From Diphasiastrum complanatum (lineage: Eukaryota > Streptophyta > Lycopodiopsida > Lycopodiales > Lycopodiaceae), in NCBI GenBank assembly GCA_029204225.1, contig CM055103.1:45792611-45856610 (forward strand): 64,000 nucleotides of DNA, given 5' to 3'. This document shows, one piece after another, positions 11,901 through 26,900 of the stretch. Positions within the stretch are counted from its first letter, which is position 1. Every line of letters begins with the position of its first letter. Under the pieces are notes generated by a model. The model did not search any database, was not told the origin of the DNA, and worked only from the letters and a program-made list of their open reading frames with translations. Both the position numbers and the translations under genes were made by a program.

Positions 11901-14900
11901 AAATGGTTCATCATTCCCTTTGTTTCTCTTGTTTGGAAACCTAGTTTGATCCTTGGAGGAGGTCTTTGGAGTACCCATGGCCAACCAAAAATTTATAATT
12001 GATGTTTTACAAATTATGTGTGATTGAATCCCAAGAACCTGAGCTTCTTATCTAGCATAACTCTTCCACCTCAAGCTTGGTCAGAAACAGTCTAGGTTTT
12101 TATCAATGAACGGTATCATGATGGAGGCCATTTCATATTCAAAACCACCTCACATGCCAATGCTAGCAAGCCCAAAAGGAATAGCTATCAATTTTTTTAG
12201 TGATCCTAAGACAATCAAAAGTAGGGAAGGATAAGTTCCAAGGAGTGTTGGAGACACTCGACTATTCATCATGCAACATGAAGGTTGTGTTTTTTTTCTC
12301 TTTTGGATATTTGAAACATTTTTTCATGAACCACTAGGGTTAAATCTTATTCTTCATTAAGATGGACCAGAGGTCAATACATCATGTTTCATGGTAGTTT
12401 TATGACGAAGATGTTGATGAATGTTTCTTGAACTTCCAAATAACATTTCTTACATTGATAAGTTCATAGCATTTGCAAATTATTCTCCAAAAAAGGAATC
12501 CAAAAAATGGTTATACTAAATCTCGTAGTACACTTTTCCTCAAATTCATATGAAAGAAATTGACAAAAGTCCGTGTGTATGAATATGATAGTCGTAAAAA
12601 TTGTAAAAAATATATGAGAATCCCAGCCAACCAAGCAATCCAAGAATCAGGGGAGCCTGAAGTCCAATAACTATAATAGCTAAAAAATTTCTCACTTGTG
12701 AAGCATTTGAGTAATAATATTTTCAAAAAAAAATTCGATGAAAATAACTCCTTAAAAAATTGACAATGTTGAAAACTTACCCCAAGTTCATGAAAATTGC
12801 AAGTACTTAATTTAAATGTTCTTATTGTACCCAAATTTTCAAGTTGAGGATACCCAATACAAAAACAAAAGAAATAATCCGAGAAGATAAGTTGAATGTT
12901 TTCCAATCAAGATATAATCCTAAGGAAGAGTCTACTTAAGAAAGGCATGTGAAGTTAATGAACAAAAAAGCGACTTATTCTAAAAAATGCTCAAGGGTAA
13001 CACAAGACCTTTCCTCATAAAAAACATTTCCTATTTGCAAGAAGTAAAAGAGGCAAATTGAAGGGGGGTTTTACAAATTTCAAACCTTTGATTTCATCCC
13101 CTTGTCGGGTGCTTCATCATAATCCATTTCCAACCATGTGTACTTCTTTGTATAAGCAACAAATTTGTGTCTCTCATGCCAATAATTCTTAGTCTTGTCA
13201 AAAAATTTGTCATGGAACTCTGCTATGGCGGGACTATCAAAGTTGTATGGACCAGAAAGTTTGTCTTGGCCTTTGACTCCCACTCGACCCCAACGATTAT
13301 AAGTGTAATAAGAGTTACCTGTGTCAGATTCTACATGGTAGACAAAAGAACTATAAATAACCCATACAAGAGTTACTAATATCTTAGCAAAAGTACGACC
13401 AAAGTTACTCATTCAAGAAGTTCTTTTTTTCGTGAAATCCTTAACACTACAGGTTAGAAGGATGCTTTTGAATCATTGATCACTATATAATATTCAAGCT
13501 TGAGTTTGAACATTGTACCTACAATGCAAACTTGACGATGAAATTTCAAGAAACATAAATCCTCTTCGAACTTGATGAAAAGCAAACTTAAAGTGATTGT
13601 TACTAACACTCCACAAGGGAGCAAAGTTTTGAGATTGAATATCTACCTTATTGGTTTTTCTATACAAGTCACTAAGTTGTCCCCTACACTCTTGAATAGC
13701 ATTGTAAGGTAACCAATTACAGAAGTTATGGTGCTACTTTTGAGCTAATGAGCACATTATATAAAGGAATGATAGATGAACTTTCTTAGCTTCTAGATAG
13801 TTCATGTCAATCAACATTTTTTTAAATAAAAAATCTTAGCAAAAGCTTTACTATAGGAGAAATAACATTTTGAATTATCAAGTATTGAAATCTCTTACAA
13901 GTAGATACTAATTCCTCCCATTTAGCTTCAGTTTTGGTGTTCAACAAAGAGAATCCTATTTAATAAGAAAAAAGTCTTGTCCTCGTTCATCAATCCTCTC
14001 TATGAGCTAGTTCCAAACTACAAATATTTAGATTGAAATTATGCCATTAGCTACAAGTTGAGTTTATGGCCATCATTGCTAGAAATATGTATAGGGTTTT
14101 CCTACTTTAGCAGTTGTGAACAGTTGTGTAGTTATGTTACTGCCTTAATGTGAACACATTGGACTTGTAAATTATAAATTGTAATATTGAAATGGCTCCC
14201 ACCGGCCTGTGGTGTTTTGTAAGAAAATGTAAATAGCAAGTTTTTGTTAACTTGTTGACCTACTTGTATTTGGGTACTAGGTACTGGGTCTTGATTTAGA
14301 GGCTGCTGGACTGACCTCCTAAAAAGTAAGAGAGTTGACCAGTCAACGGGACACGTGTCATATGCTCACTGGGACACTTGGTCCAATGTATTAGCGACAC
14401 ATGTCGGACGGTCCTACTCACTTGCCTATGTGTCAGTTGTGCATGGAGTATGCCATGTGTCGACGATAGGACAAGTCAGGGTCGAGTGGATGCTTGAGGT
14501 AGGAGGGGGAGCCTCTTGAGTATGCCTCATCTTTCAACTATGCAATAGGTGGCTAGGAGGAGACTCAACCATGCTCTTATGTGTTTCTACTAGGATCTTG
14601 ATATGTACTTTAAGGAGAAATCAATAAAGTGGATATTTGGTGACTACTTTGGTGTGCTTTAGGTTTATTTGAGATAGCTTTGTAAGATTCGGTATTAGAG
14701 CAGTTCCTTTGCAAGATTGTGCAGGATTTGGCATCACTTTTACCTTGAGCTAGGGTTTGATGTGGGCTTGTTGAGCCAACACCCTATTGTAGGTGAATTT
14801 TTGAGTGTTTTGAGAACCTAGAAGCTTACAGATTGGAACCCTTTGGTGGATTGCTAGTCTTTGCGCAGCCTTTGAGCATTTTTTTTCTACCTTGCTTTTT

Positions 14901-17900
14901 CTCTTTGTTTTGTAAAAGTTCAGCCTTCTTTGGATTTGCAAAAGTGTTTGTAATTTTTTCAATTCTCAGTATTTTTTAGATCTAGCGATTGAAATAGGTG
15001 TCTTGTGGTAGGTCGCTAGTGGGACAGAGCCTATCACATTCCTATTTAGTGATTTCCCCTTACTTTTGTTGATTGTCAATTTCAAACCCTTATTTGCTAA
15101 TATTATAAGGAAAAAAGTTTGTAGGTTGCTAGAATTGGGCTATAAAAGTAATCCCTTTGTGTAGCTGGTTTGTGGTGAAAAAAAGAAGTTGTTTGAAATC
15201 AATAAAGTGGATGTTCGGTGCCTACTTTGGTGTGCTTTGGGTTTAGTTGAGATAGCTTTGCGAGAGAAACTGGCTAAAATAGCTAGAGAATGTTTTTGAG
15301 ACTTGGCCAATGTCAGAGAAAATAGCACGAGTACATTTCTAACTAGTTATTACAAACAAATACATTTTCTAGCTAATTATTAAATGGGTGAAAAATAGCT
15401 CCCCAGATAGTTTCTACACTTGTATACAAAATTAGACAATATGATAGCTTGGCACCAGTTCAAAAGATGAAACACGCTCATAGGAAGTTCCAAAACTAGA
15501 GTCTGCTCCCAATTCCATAGTAGGAATATGAAATATTAGGGTTATGGATCACACGTTGCAAGATTCTGAAACTCCAAACAATAGGCTTTCAGACTTGAAT
15601 CAGAGTATAAACTCAATGTAAACAAAATTACTTCAATTTGCAACTAATGGTTGGACCATGTTGATAGAAAGGAAAGCTAAGCACAACTACCAACTAAACC
15701 ATATCATCTCCTTGAAATAGTTTTGCCATAATTTGATGGTCATCTAGAAGCATTCATCAAACATAAGATTAGCCAAAGAAAAAGCCTAGAAATCTAATCA
15801 TTGTGAGTTGATCTTGGTGTGTAGTGAGATTTATTTGGAATTTTTCATATTGCCAATGGTTAACCTCTAACTGAAAGACAACTAGAATAATTGTTTTTTA
15901 TGATTGCAAGACCATGCTGAAAATCAGGCTGAAAACATCCTTAAAAAGCAAGGATGAAAAAAACCTAGTCCAGCTTTCAACTATACATATATTGTCAAAG
16001 CCAATATGATGTTGAAACTTATGCATGAAGTTTGACTTACACGTCACATAGAACTTTCCTTGCTCTTCCACATAAGTATAAGCAAGAGTTATAAAATTGC
16101 GTCAAGAAAACATACCTAGAACTTGAAGGACATAAAATTTATTGTTGTTGTCACCAACATTTGTTTGGTTGAGCATAGCATCATAGATGATATCACCCTG
16201 CATGCCCAGAGCACGTACTAGATCAATGATTTCAACTAAGGAGCAAACTTCCATCAGTTATTATTGAAACAAATGGGAAGGCCCTTATGAAACCTCAACT
16301 TTAGAAAAAAATCATAAAGCATCATAGTGATTTTTCAATCAAAGATTCTTGATCCTCACATTACTTCTAACACGGCCAAACTTGGGACTGCCTATAGTTA
16401 GAAGATTTTCAGATTGAAATCTCCCAAATCCTCCAAGAATCGAAAAATTAGGGCACAAAACCCAAATATGAACATGTAGTGAGGGTAAGGGGGGTTGGGC
16501 ACAAAATCCAAAGAGGAATTTGTGGACCCAATTCCGGAATCAACTCCCTAGCTCATCCCTCCACTCCACCTATGAAGTTGGCATAGAGAAGGGAGAAGGG
16601 AGACACAGCTGGCCTTGGTGCTTTTAGATGATAAAGATGTGGAAATGGAGCATTGGAGAGGAGTGACTAGGTTGCCGTATCTGCGTGGAAAAGTCCCATC
16701 TCCTAACTTGTATTAACTTTTTGTCAAGGGTGTTTGTACTTACCTATAATAGGCACAAATGGTGAACCTTGTTTTGTGGTGTTTCTATTTTAGTTTTTTT
16801 CCTCCATTACCAAGTGTTTGGTTTGCAAGGTTTGCAAGAATGAGGGCGATAGGATTCCTTACATCTCCAAGTTCCAAAGCTCGAATATGTGGATGCAGGC
16901 TTGCTTGTCTACACATGAACGAAGATTCTCCCTTCACAGGAATTACACTCATCTTTGAAGCTATTAAATGTACCATGCAACCTAAGTGTCAAATGTATAG
17001 TGCAATCAAATTGTCATTGCAATCCACGTCTTCCTTTTCTTGACTCTTGAAAGAAACACATGTTGATCTTGTACTGTAAAGTAGTGTATGTGATGACTAT
17101 TTCAGTAACTATATGCATGCAATTGTTGTTGGATGTAGGTTGAGACCTAGAGCAAAAGATCTCACCCTCACAAACACAATGTGATAGACAATGAGGTCTA
17201 GGCAAGGATTCTTGCAAGATATTTCCAATCACAAATTTATTGTGAAGAACATTTCTAACTTGTTTCCAGCTTAGAAAGGTATTGTGTTGGGAAGCAAGTT
17301 GTGCAAAGTACCATATTCAGTGGTCATCCTTTGTGTCGATGCCTCGTACATGGATGGTGGATCTTCATATTACTTGTGTACTACCTTGATTAAATATTGT
17401 ATTTATTCATGATTTGGGTCTAGTATCAAGGGCATCAAGTGGAGCCTCAACAAGAAGAGAGTGAAGCCTTGACAAGAAACTTGTCAAGCTCGAAGTCAAG
17501 CACCAAGAGAGAATATTCTAGCTTGATAGATTGATTATTGAGCCTTCAAGACAAGTTGAGGAATGAAATTATTCAGGCAAGGTGTGTGCAAGTCATTATT
17601 CCTAAAGAAGTCTTTTCATCGTGGGGGATAGCAATGGTTGTAGCACCTTAGATCCACCTCAATTGGGTAGATGATGAGTTTTAGGGTCAGGCTTGGGAGA
17701 GAGAGCCATTTGGATCTATATATCCTCTACAATGTCCATACTTTGGATCTTTTGATTCTCAAATTTTTTTGCAAGTAACATCCGCTAAATCTAAAAGCAT
17801 CTATATGCTTAGATTAATGGTAGCTTGTATGCTTAGGTGTCAAAAAAAACCATGAACTCTTTGTCTTAGGTATATCTCTATTTGTTTATCCTCTCTTTGA

Positions 17901-20900
17901 TAGTAGTGGCATCTTTTATTTAGACTTACCCTTTTGGTAGCAAATATTATTGGAGTGATAGAGCACACTTTCAAAACCGTTCAATGGTTCATGGAATGCT
18001 TTTTTTCATTATTGTGTCTATGACATGTCTCTCTTTAGAAGGGGCTTCCTTCTCTAAAATATGGCTTTGATACCAAATGTTCTGCTCCTACCCCTAACAA
18101 TCGCAAAATCAAACTAGGTGGTGATGAGAATAGAACTTCTCCCTGCCATATCCCACTGTATATGTCCAGTCATTCTGATACTTGGGTCACATCACTGAGT
18201 TGTTCAAAACCTTGATTAGCTCTATATGTCTATCGACCCCTTCCAGCATGGTGTACTGAATGGTAACAATCACCCTCGTACTCGACATGGCACAAGGGTG
18301 AGCTTGAACACCCCAGCAATTTGATCACATATAGTTAACTTCAGTGCTAACTATGGCATCCATACTCAACTCATGTACATGGCCACCACCTACTAGATGG
18401 GTGCATTGAATCACTAGTTGTTGCACACATTTTAGTCGGTATAGCATCTTTGGGAAAAATTATTGCTTTCATTATGTACGGACCTATTCCTTTTTTTCCG
18501 CGAGATCTATGACAAAAAACTGATTTTCAAATAGTTAGAATTTTAGGTCAGTATCAAATACTGTAATAATGCAAGCAAAAGGATGCTCTCCTATATTCCC
18601 AAACATGGTTAGCTCCGTATTATATATTTGTAGAAGCAAGGGGAATTTCATCTACAAATATATAATATGAATGGGGCAAATACATAGCAACAGTTACAGG
18701 CCATCACCATTACTTATGGTCAATTGGCCTTCTGACAATTGTTTGGTCCAAGTGTCATCTTAGGTTTGTGGCTGGGCCCTAGGATTCCTTCCCAATTTGT
18801 GAATTCTTTTATATTTCCTTTGACAGAAGTTCTCCTATCTTTGTACTAAGTAGACTTAAAGAACGTGATTCTCAATCACCCATCTGATTTTTGAGGCTAC
18901 TAGATCCTCTTGGAGAACATAATTCCTAAATCACCTCTATCTCGATTCCTACTACTCACAATTAGATACCCTTTGAGAATGTGTTTCCACAATCATCTCT
19001 AGCTCCTATCCAACTCCCACAAACATCAGTGGTCTACTTGTAATAGATCCTAACACCAAAGTAGGGCAAACACTAACTGATCCACCCAACCTTGCCTACT
19101 CCCTGATATAGAGTAAGCCCCTCCTAGCCCAGTGTGAGGACTGGTAGCATGCAACTGCCAAGTGTCGGCCACGTGTCACTGACGTGGCCGACTGCACGTC
19201 GGGACCCAACTGGGAGCCCTATCCTGCTGACAGGGTCCCTAGGCTGTGTTAGGCCCGCCATGGCTATGGACCGTGCTGGGGCACACTACTCACACTGTCT
19301 TGCCCTGTTGGTCATGTACGCTGGACACGACCCTGACTGTGGTATCTGACCTATCTGTGTTCTCTAGGGTTCGGCACTGGTTACGAGCTCGTAACACTCC
19401 CTCCCCCTTAAGAACCGTCTTGGTCCTCTAAGACAAAGTCTGGAAAAATCTTGCGAAGGACGCTGCCTCTTTCCCAAGTGGCATTCTCAACAGGCTGATC
19501 ATTCCACTTAACCAGATATTCTCGGTATAGAGTATGACGAGTCTGCGTCTCTCTACTATCAAGAATCTCCTCTGGTTCATGTAGAGGTTGCCAAGAATCC
19601 AATGGGAGAACTAGAACACTGTCCCCTACCAGATTGTCTGATCTGGTTAAGGCTTTTCATAACTGACTTACATGAAAGACTGGAAAAACCTTACTGCTGT
19701 GTGGGAGTTCTAGTTCATAGGTGACCTCGCCTAGTCTCCTATTGATGGTAGAGGGACCACAATACCTTGGAGACAGCTTAGCACACACTCCTGATTTGAG
19801 GGTTTTAGAGTCGACTGGGACTCTCAAGTAGACTTTCTCACCAGTGGAGAACTGCACATCCCGTCTGTGCGGATCTGCATAATGCCTGGCTCGATCCTGG
19901 GACTGCCTGATGCTACGCTTAGCATGTTCTATCATCTGGTTTAGGTCCTCTAAAATGTTTCTAGCTACTTCAACTTTTCTTGTTTAAACCCTACAGTTGT
20001 GGGTGAGCGTGGCTGAAAACCGTACATCAGCATAAATGGGCTGTATCCCGTAGCTGAATGTTTGGTACTATTGTAAGCAAACTCTAATATCGAGAGATAA
20101 TCCTCCCAATTAGTCTGCTTCTTGCTGACGTATCCACGAAGCATATCCTCCAGCACCTGATTTACCCTCTCTGTTTGACCGTCCGTCTGTGGATGGTCGG
20201 TGGTACTCATATTAAGTTTAGTATGGAGATGATGGAATACTGCCCTCCAAAAATTTCCAGTAAACTTACTGTCCCGGTCGCTGACTATGCCGGAAGGTAG
20301 ACCGTACAATTTAAATAGCCCGTCTACAAACAACCTCGCTAACTCTGGAGCTCTAACAGTTGTTTTGGTCGGAATGAAATGAGCCATTTTGGTCAGATGG
20401 TCAACTGTGACCCATATAGCGTCATTACCCTTTTGGGTTTTAGGCAGGCCTACTATAAAATCCATGGAGATACTCTCCCATTTACCAGCTGGTATTTCTA
20501 AGGGATGCAACAACCCTCCTGCCTTTAAACGCTCTGCTTTGTTTACTTGACATTTCTGGCAACTGGTTACATACTGGTGGACGTCCTTTTTCATACTGGG
20601 CCAAAAAAATTGCCTACGAAGAAGCTCATAGGTCTTTTGTATGCCTGGGTGTCCTGCACTAGGATTGTCATGACATTCATATAGGACCTGCTGCCTATAA
20701 TCCTCTGAATTGAGGACACATACTCTATCTCTATAGAGCAAGTACTCATCCTGAATGGAATATTGTTTCCATTTGAATCCTTGAGTCAACTGACCCTCAA
20801 CCACTTGGGTTTGCTTGGGTAATACAGGCTCAGAATCCTCAACGTCATCTGACGACGTATACTCGGACTCATCATCATCCTCAACGGAAGCTGCCGTATT

Positions 20901-23900
20901 CTTGGATGAACTGGCACCAGCCCCGGAAACTGGTTTTGGAGTCTGTAACTGTCTGCTCTAGACTGAGTTCCAGATAGTAGAGAAGAATGCATCATGCTGG
21001 CATTTCCCTCTCAAGGAATCGAGTAACTCATTAGGAATCTGAGTAAAACTCAGCTCGTTTATCATAGGCATTCTGCTAAGGGCATCTGCTACTGTATTGA
21101 ATTTTCCACGTCTATATCTGATAGACATGTCAAACTCTTGCATCAACTCTTCCCAACGAGCTTTCCGACCTCTAAGCTCAGGTTGATTGCAAAGGTATCT
21201 AAGGCTCTCATGGTCTGTCAGGACCTCAAAGTTGGCACCATACAAATAATGCCTCCAAGTCTTAAGGGCATGGACTATAGAATCTGAGCTGGCTCGAGTT
21301 TTTTACTCTCGAACGCAACTGGTCGTCCACCCTGAGTTAGCACAACACCTATTGCAAAGTCGCTAGCATCTGTTTCGACCACAAATGGCTGATTGAGGTC
21401 GACCACTTTTAGAACTGGTGCTGTAGCTAAGGCTGTTTTGAGAGCATCAAAGCTCTCCTGCTGTGCGGACTCCCAAATGAACTCCTTTCCCTTCCCCTTA
21501 AGAAGATTTGTCATGGGAACTGCTATCTGAGCATATTCCTTGACAAATCGTCTGTAATATCCCGCCAAACCAATAAAGATCTGAAGTTCCAAAATAATCT
21601 GAGGTCTCAGCCAATTGAGTATGGCTTTAACCTTATTTGGATCCATCTTAATCCCATCTGAAGAGATAATGTGACCCAAATATGCTATTTCTTCAACGAA
21701 GAATTCACACTTGGATTGTTTAGCATAAAGCTTATGCTTTCTGAGCAGTCGAAACACCTTTCTGAGATGTTTTAGATGTTCCTTCTCGTTTTGCTGTAGA
21801 CGAGGATGTCATCTAAAAATACGACTACAAACTTACCCAAGTATGGTCTGAGGACACTGTTCATCAAGGTCATAAAGGTAGCTGGAGCATTTGTGAGCCC
21901 AAATGGCATCACCTTAAACTCATAATGACCGTGACAAGTCCTAAAAGCTGTTTTTGAGACATCTTCCGATTTTATACGGACCTGATGATATCCCGATCTG
22001 AGGTCTATTTTACTGAAAAATTTAGCCCCGTCGAGTTGATCAAACAACTCGTCTGCCCGAGGCATAGGGTACTTATTCTTAATTGTGACTTTATTGAGGG
22101 CTCTGTAATCTACGCAAAGACGCATAGACCCCTCTTTCTTTTTCACCAATAGGACTGGTGAGGCCCATGGTGAATACTGGTCTGAATTTGGCCTTTCCCA
22201 AGATAATCTGTTAACTGCCTAGTTATTTCTTCATCCTCTGTTCGGCTGACCCGATACGGAGGTTTAGAAACAGGTGTTGTACCTGGTACTAGGTTTATTA
22301 CATGATCTACCTCTCTGCTAGGTGGTAAACCATGTGGCAAATCTTCAGGAAAAACATCTTTAAATTTAGACAATAAAGTTTCTAATTTATTGATTTTCTG
22401 CTGTATAGAACTGGAAATAGAAACTTCAGAATAAACTGAAAGTCACATAAGAATACCTGATGGTCTTCGTCTCCGATTAGCTGACAGAGCTCTGAACTGC
22501 AGACCATAGGACTGTTGGGAACATCATGCTCCCCATGCAACTGGATCTCTCGGCCTTTATGCTGAAAGCTGAGGGTGTTCTCCTGAGAGTTTCTGTGAAG
22601 GGAAGGTCCTAAACTGTAGAGCCAATCTCTCCCGAGAACAATGTCTGTGCGATCCAGGTGCATTATCTGAAAGTTTATTTCATCTTGGTACCCCTGAATA
22701 CCAAGATTCAAATTACTTACCATAGTTTCCCATATTTTTTTATCTTCACCCTTAGCTAATGAAACTATGTACCTATGCTGACTAGGTACTTCTGGTAGTT
22801 TAAGCTTTTTAACCAGGGTGTAGTTGATGAAATTATGGGTTGCCCCATCATCAACCATAACTCTTACTGACTGGTTACCAACTTTCCCATGCATACGTAC
22901 TAGGTCATGCGGCCCAAAGCTGAAGGGTCTCGCTAGCATTGCAGAGGTCAGCTGGCAACAGTGTTCATGATCTTCATGATACACTTTGATCTCAGAAGTT
23001 GCTGAGTCACTGGGGAAACATACAGTCTGAACAAGATGAACTTGTTTCTTATCTTTCTTATCTTTTTTAGTGAAAGGCCCCTTGGGACACTGTCTGACTG
23101 TGTGTCCCTTGCCCATACACACAAAGCACAAACGTTCTTGTTTGGCTTTCTCAAAATCATCTGGTTTTAAGGGCTGTATGAGTGAAGGGCGTTTCTGAGG
23201 AGCTTCACTTTGAAATTTATCTTAATTCTTTCTTTTAAAAATTTCTTTTTAAATTGAAAGTCTTTCTGAGTAGGCTGCTCAGAAAGTGGGTGCTGTCTCA
23301 CCCTCTTCCTACCCACTGAATCGTCATAGATTTGAGCATATCTGAGAGCTTGCTCAAGGGTAGTAGGCGAGTTTCTCTGGACCTCTACTTTATATTCATC
23401 TTTGAGGCCACGGACAAATCCCCTGATTTTCTGATAATCATCCATATTTTTAATCTTTAAAATTTTGCTTCTCGATACTGCGAGATATATTGGATGAGGG
23501 ACTTGTCCATTACTGTTCTTTCCCAGGCTTCCCAGGCTCTATCAAGTTCATTTTCAGGTAGGAATTCTCTTAGGAAGGCTTCTTCAAAGGCCTTCCATGA
23601 CCGGGGAGTCTGCCCAGTCTCCTGGAGATTTAACCACCACTTATAGGCCATAGGCCCTAAGGAAAGACTGGCCTCAATAGCTTGCAAATGGTCAGGGGTC
23701 TGTTTAAGAGCATGAATGTTCTTCCATTTGCTGAGGAAGGTTTGTAGAATATCTGCATTTCTATCCTTCTCTTCCCCATTAAAAGTAGGAGGCTTTAAAT
23801 CTTTAAAAACACTGGGGTGAGACCGTAAAGTCTCACCCGAAACTGATGGAAGTGGAGAAGGGGATAACTGAGAAGTGGAGGGAAGGCTTCCTTTCGCGGA

Positions 23901-26900
23901 ACTCAAAAACAAGTTTTTGAGTTCAGCGAACGAGTCGTCCACACTGGACTTGAAATTGGCTAATGCCAACTTCAGTTCATCCACTTCTGTTACCAATTGG
24001 AGGAACTGCTCCTTGGTAACCAGTTCGTCGAGTTCTTCGGCGAACTGTTCCTGTTCTTCCACTTCCATGGGTTCCTTCCCTTTTTTGTAAGCCAAGGCTT
24101 CTGTTTCAAGTTCGTCGAAGCCTCTCTCCGGGGGTTGATCAGGTCCCTGAGGAGTGGTCATCTTGGGAACTGAAAGAGAGCTACCTTAACTTCTGAAGGA
24201 CAAAAAAGTATAAAAGACTAATTTACAACTGTACAAGGGAAAGGAAAGATGACTTAGCTGTTTCTGAGAACTGTACTTCCAAAGAAATTACGAAGAGGAA
24301 CCCTTTCAGCTCTTTTCCCCAAGATTTCAGGCCTGCTGTCCCGGAAAATGCCAGTTTGAAGCTTCAAAACGGTGCCAAATTTCCCGGTTCTTGAGTTGAG
24401 TAGCTGACTGATCTGATTTCAGGTGTGGGGCTCCAACAAACCGAGTAAAAACCGGAAATTTACAAAAAGAAATCCGGAATTTTTGAAGTCCCTGCCCTCG
24501 CTGGTTGGACAGCAACCTGTCCGACCCGATTTGTCCAATTTACAGCTCTGAAATCACCTTGAATCTTTGATTTAATCTCAGCCTGCAGGTCGCTGGTCTG
24601 TAGCAAGTAAGTTTGAAGCTCAAACTCCTGAGAATTCTCAAAAAACAAGGATGAAATTTAACTTTTTCACTTCCCTGTCCAGCGCTGGCCCTGTTAGGAA
24701 AATTTGCTTGAAAACCCCTCAAACTTCCTTGGATTTCTCTGAAATTTCAGAGGTAGATGTCTGATCCTACAGCGATGGACCTGCTCGCTGGTTTCTACTC
24801 TAAATCCTTTCTAAAATCTCCCTTCAGATGTCTGAAATCTGATATAGATTGCTGCCTTTCCAGCAATTTACCTACAGAAGGAATTCTACTTCCTACAACT
24901 GTAAATTCTCAGTGAATTTCAAGTGTTTGAAGGCTGCACCTACAGCGATTCTCCTCCTCTAATCTTTCCTGAAAAACTGAGAAACATTTCCTATCTTCTG
25001 ATAGCTTTCTCTACTGCTACTCCTGAACTCCCTAGGATGGAGATGGCTCTGATACCAGTGTAATAGATCCTAACACCACAGTAGGGCAAACACTAAATGA
25101 TCCACCCAACCTTGCCTACTCCCTGATATAGAGTAAGCCCCTCCTAGCCCCGTGTGAAGACTGGTAGCATGCAACTGCCAAGTGTCAGCCACGTGTCACT
25201 GATGTGGCCGACTGCACGTCGGGACCCAACTGGGAGCCCTATCCTGCTGACAGGGTCCCTAGGCTGTGTTAGGCCCGCCATGGCTATGGACCGTGCTGGG
25301 GCACACTACTCACACTGTCTTGCCCTGTTGGTCATGTACGCTGGACATGACCCTGACTGTGGTATCTGACCTATCTGTGTTCTCTAGGGTTCGGCATTGG
25401 TTACGAGCTCGTAACACTACTGTACACTACTCTTGTTGTGTAATGAAGTTCTCAACTGGGTTACTACTATGCTATTAAGCATTTTGGCTATATTCAACAT
25501 ACCTATGATTGAGCAACTCGGTTACTACTATGCATAGCTTGATTATTTATAATGACTTCTAGGACATCTTCCTTTGACACTCTTAACATATCTAGGAGAT
25601 GCTCTTCAAATTTCAACTCTACTAAAATGCGCACAAATATGAGATCAATAACATGCACATATGAATAATGCCACCTTTGATTAGACAACTAGGCACCCCT
25701 ATTTGATGTACTCCTCTAGCAGTCTTCCACAACACACTAAGGTCTAGATTGTTGAATTGGTTCGATCCAATTCTAGCTCTAAAACTAATGAAAACTTTGT
25801 GGAGTGTCCGGGTTCCCCATATGTTGATCTTTCATCAGATATCATATCAGATTCAAAGAGAGCTATATGCTACTCCCCGGCAATTTTAATGGCCAGACAT
25901 AAGATTGATATTAATGATGTACAGGGAGATCCTCTACATTTTCATCCATCTACTAATGAAGAGTTGGGCACTCTCAAAGTCATTATTCTAGCTCTTGCCA
26001 TTTGATACCCCTCATTACAAGAACCCTACACTCCGGCTAAGGCAATGCTTGAATGTTCTGCTACAGGATTTCCAAGGTCTGAAGACAGAGCTACACATGG
26101 TTAAGACCGAGATGGATTAGCTCAAAGAGACTAATGCTCAACTGCAACAAGAAGTGAATATGCTAAAGCAAGAACTCAAATCCCTACACCGGAACCATCA
26201 CACAAACTCAAAGAATTGGAGGACAAAATTGAAACTCCTTCTTGGGTGACAATTCTCAAACAAGTAGTAAACCAAGGGCCCCTATTTCTTCGATTATTTC
26301 AGCTACTCTTTCTGAAGAGAAATCTAGGGAGCAAAAAGCACTCAACATTAGAGAGGCATTGTGGATACTCAAAATGCCCTTGAAGAAGCTAAAAGTTTTC
26401 TTGAAACTAAACTTGAGGACCATACTAGAGACCTAGATACAGCATGGAAAAACAATGGTACCTTGATTATCCACTTCAGATCCCTAGAGAGCTGTCGAGA
26501 TGCTTTACGTTGTAGAGCCAAGCTACGAGGTTCTCAAATTTCTATGGATGATAATCTTACATGTTGAAGAGAGGCGTAAGGCCTTTCAGGAAGCTAAAAT
26601 GTCAGGTAGACGCGTTATTTAGCAGGGATGGTCGAATCCATTCCAACCACTTGCAGATTGGAGTTTGGAATTGTAATGGTATACATTCATCATCCACTGC
26701 TAGTGACCTGATTGACTTCATAGGTGGGAGTTTGCTCGTCATGGAGACTCATGAGAGTCAAGAGAGAGAATTACCTATTTTTCCAAGTTACAGATGGGAC
26801 TCAATCTACCGACATGAGATGAGATCCACCTATGGTAGAGGTTCAAGTGGAGTTCCTTGCTTATACAAGGAGTCACTACACCCTATTTTTGAGTTCATCA

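Larger units (their letters stand above)
19039..25416 (-). mobile_element. Full-length Ty3/Gypsy chromovirus with target-site duplication
   Basis: 6,378 bp, two 358-bp LTRs, PBS, Gag, protease, reverse transcriptase, RNase H, integrase, C-terminal chromodomain and polypurine tract, all in order on the minus strand. CTACT occurs at 19034-19038 and again at 25417-25421, the 5-bp target duplication. The LTRs differ at 8 of 358 positions. Despite the young LTRs, the coding region is broken by about eight frameshifts or stops, so it cannot encode its own machinery. It lies in the 12.4-kb intron between PARP exons 2 and 3, in the gene's orientation. Confidence 0.97.

Noticed and set aside
13080-13412. 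PARP WGR frame starting at its first Met ([12 protein letters not shown]...) as a stand-alone gene
   Set aside because: The residues before ESDTGN are intron translation; a proper acceptor lies at 13331 and the phase fits exon 3.
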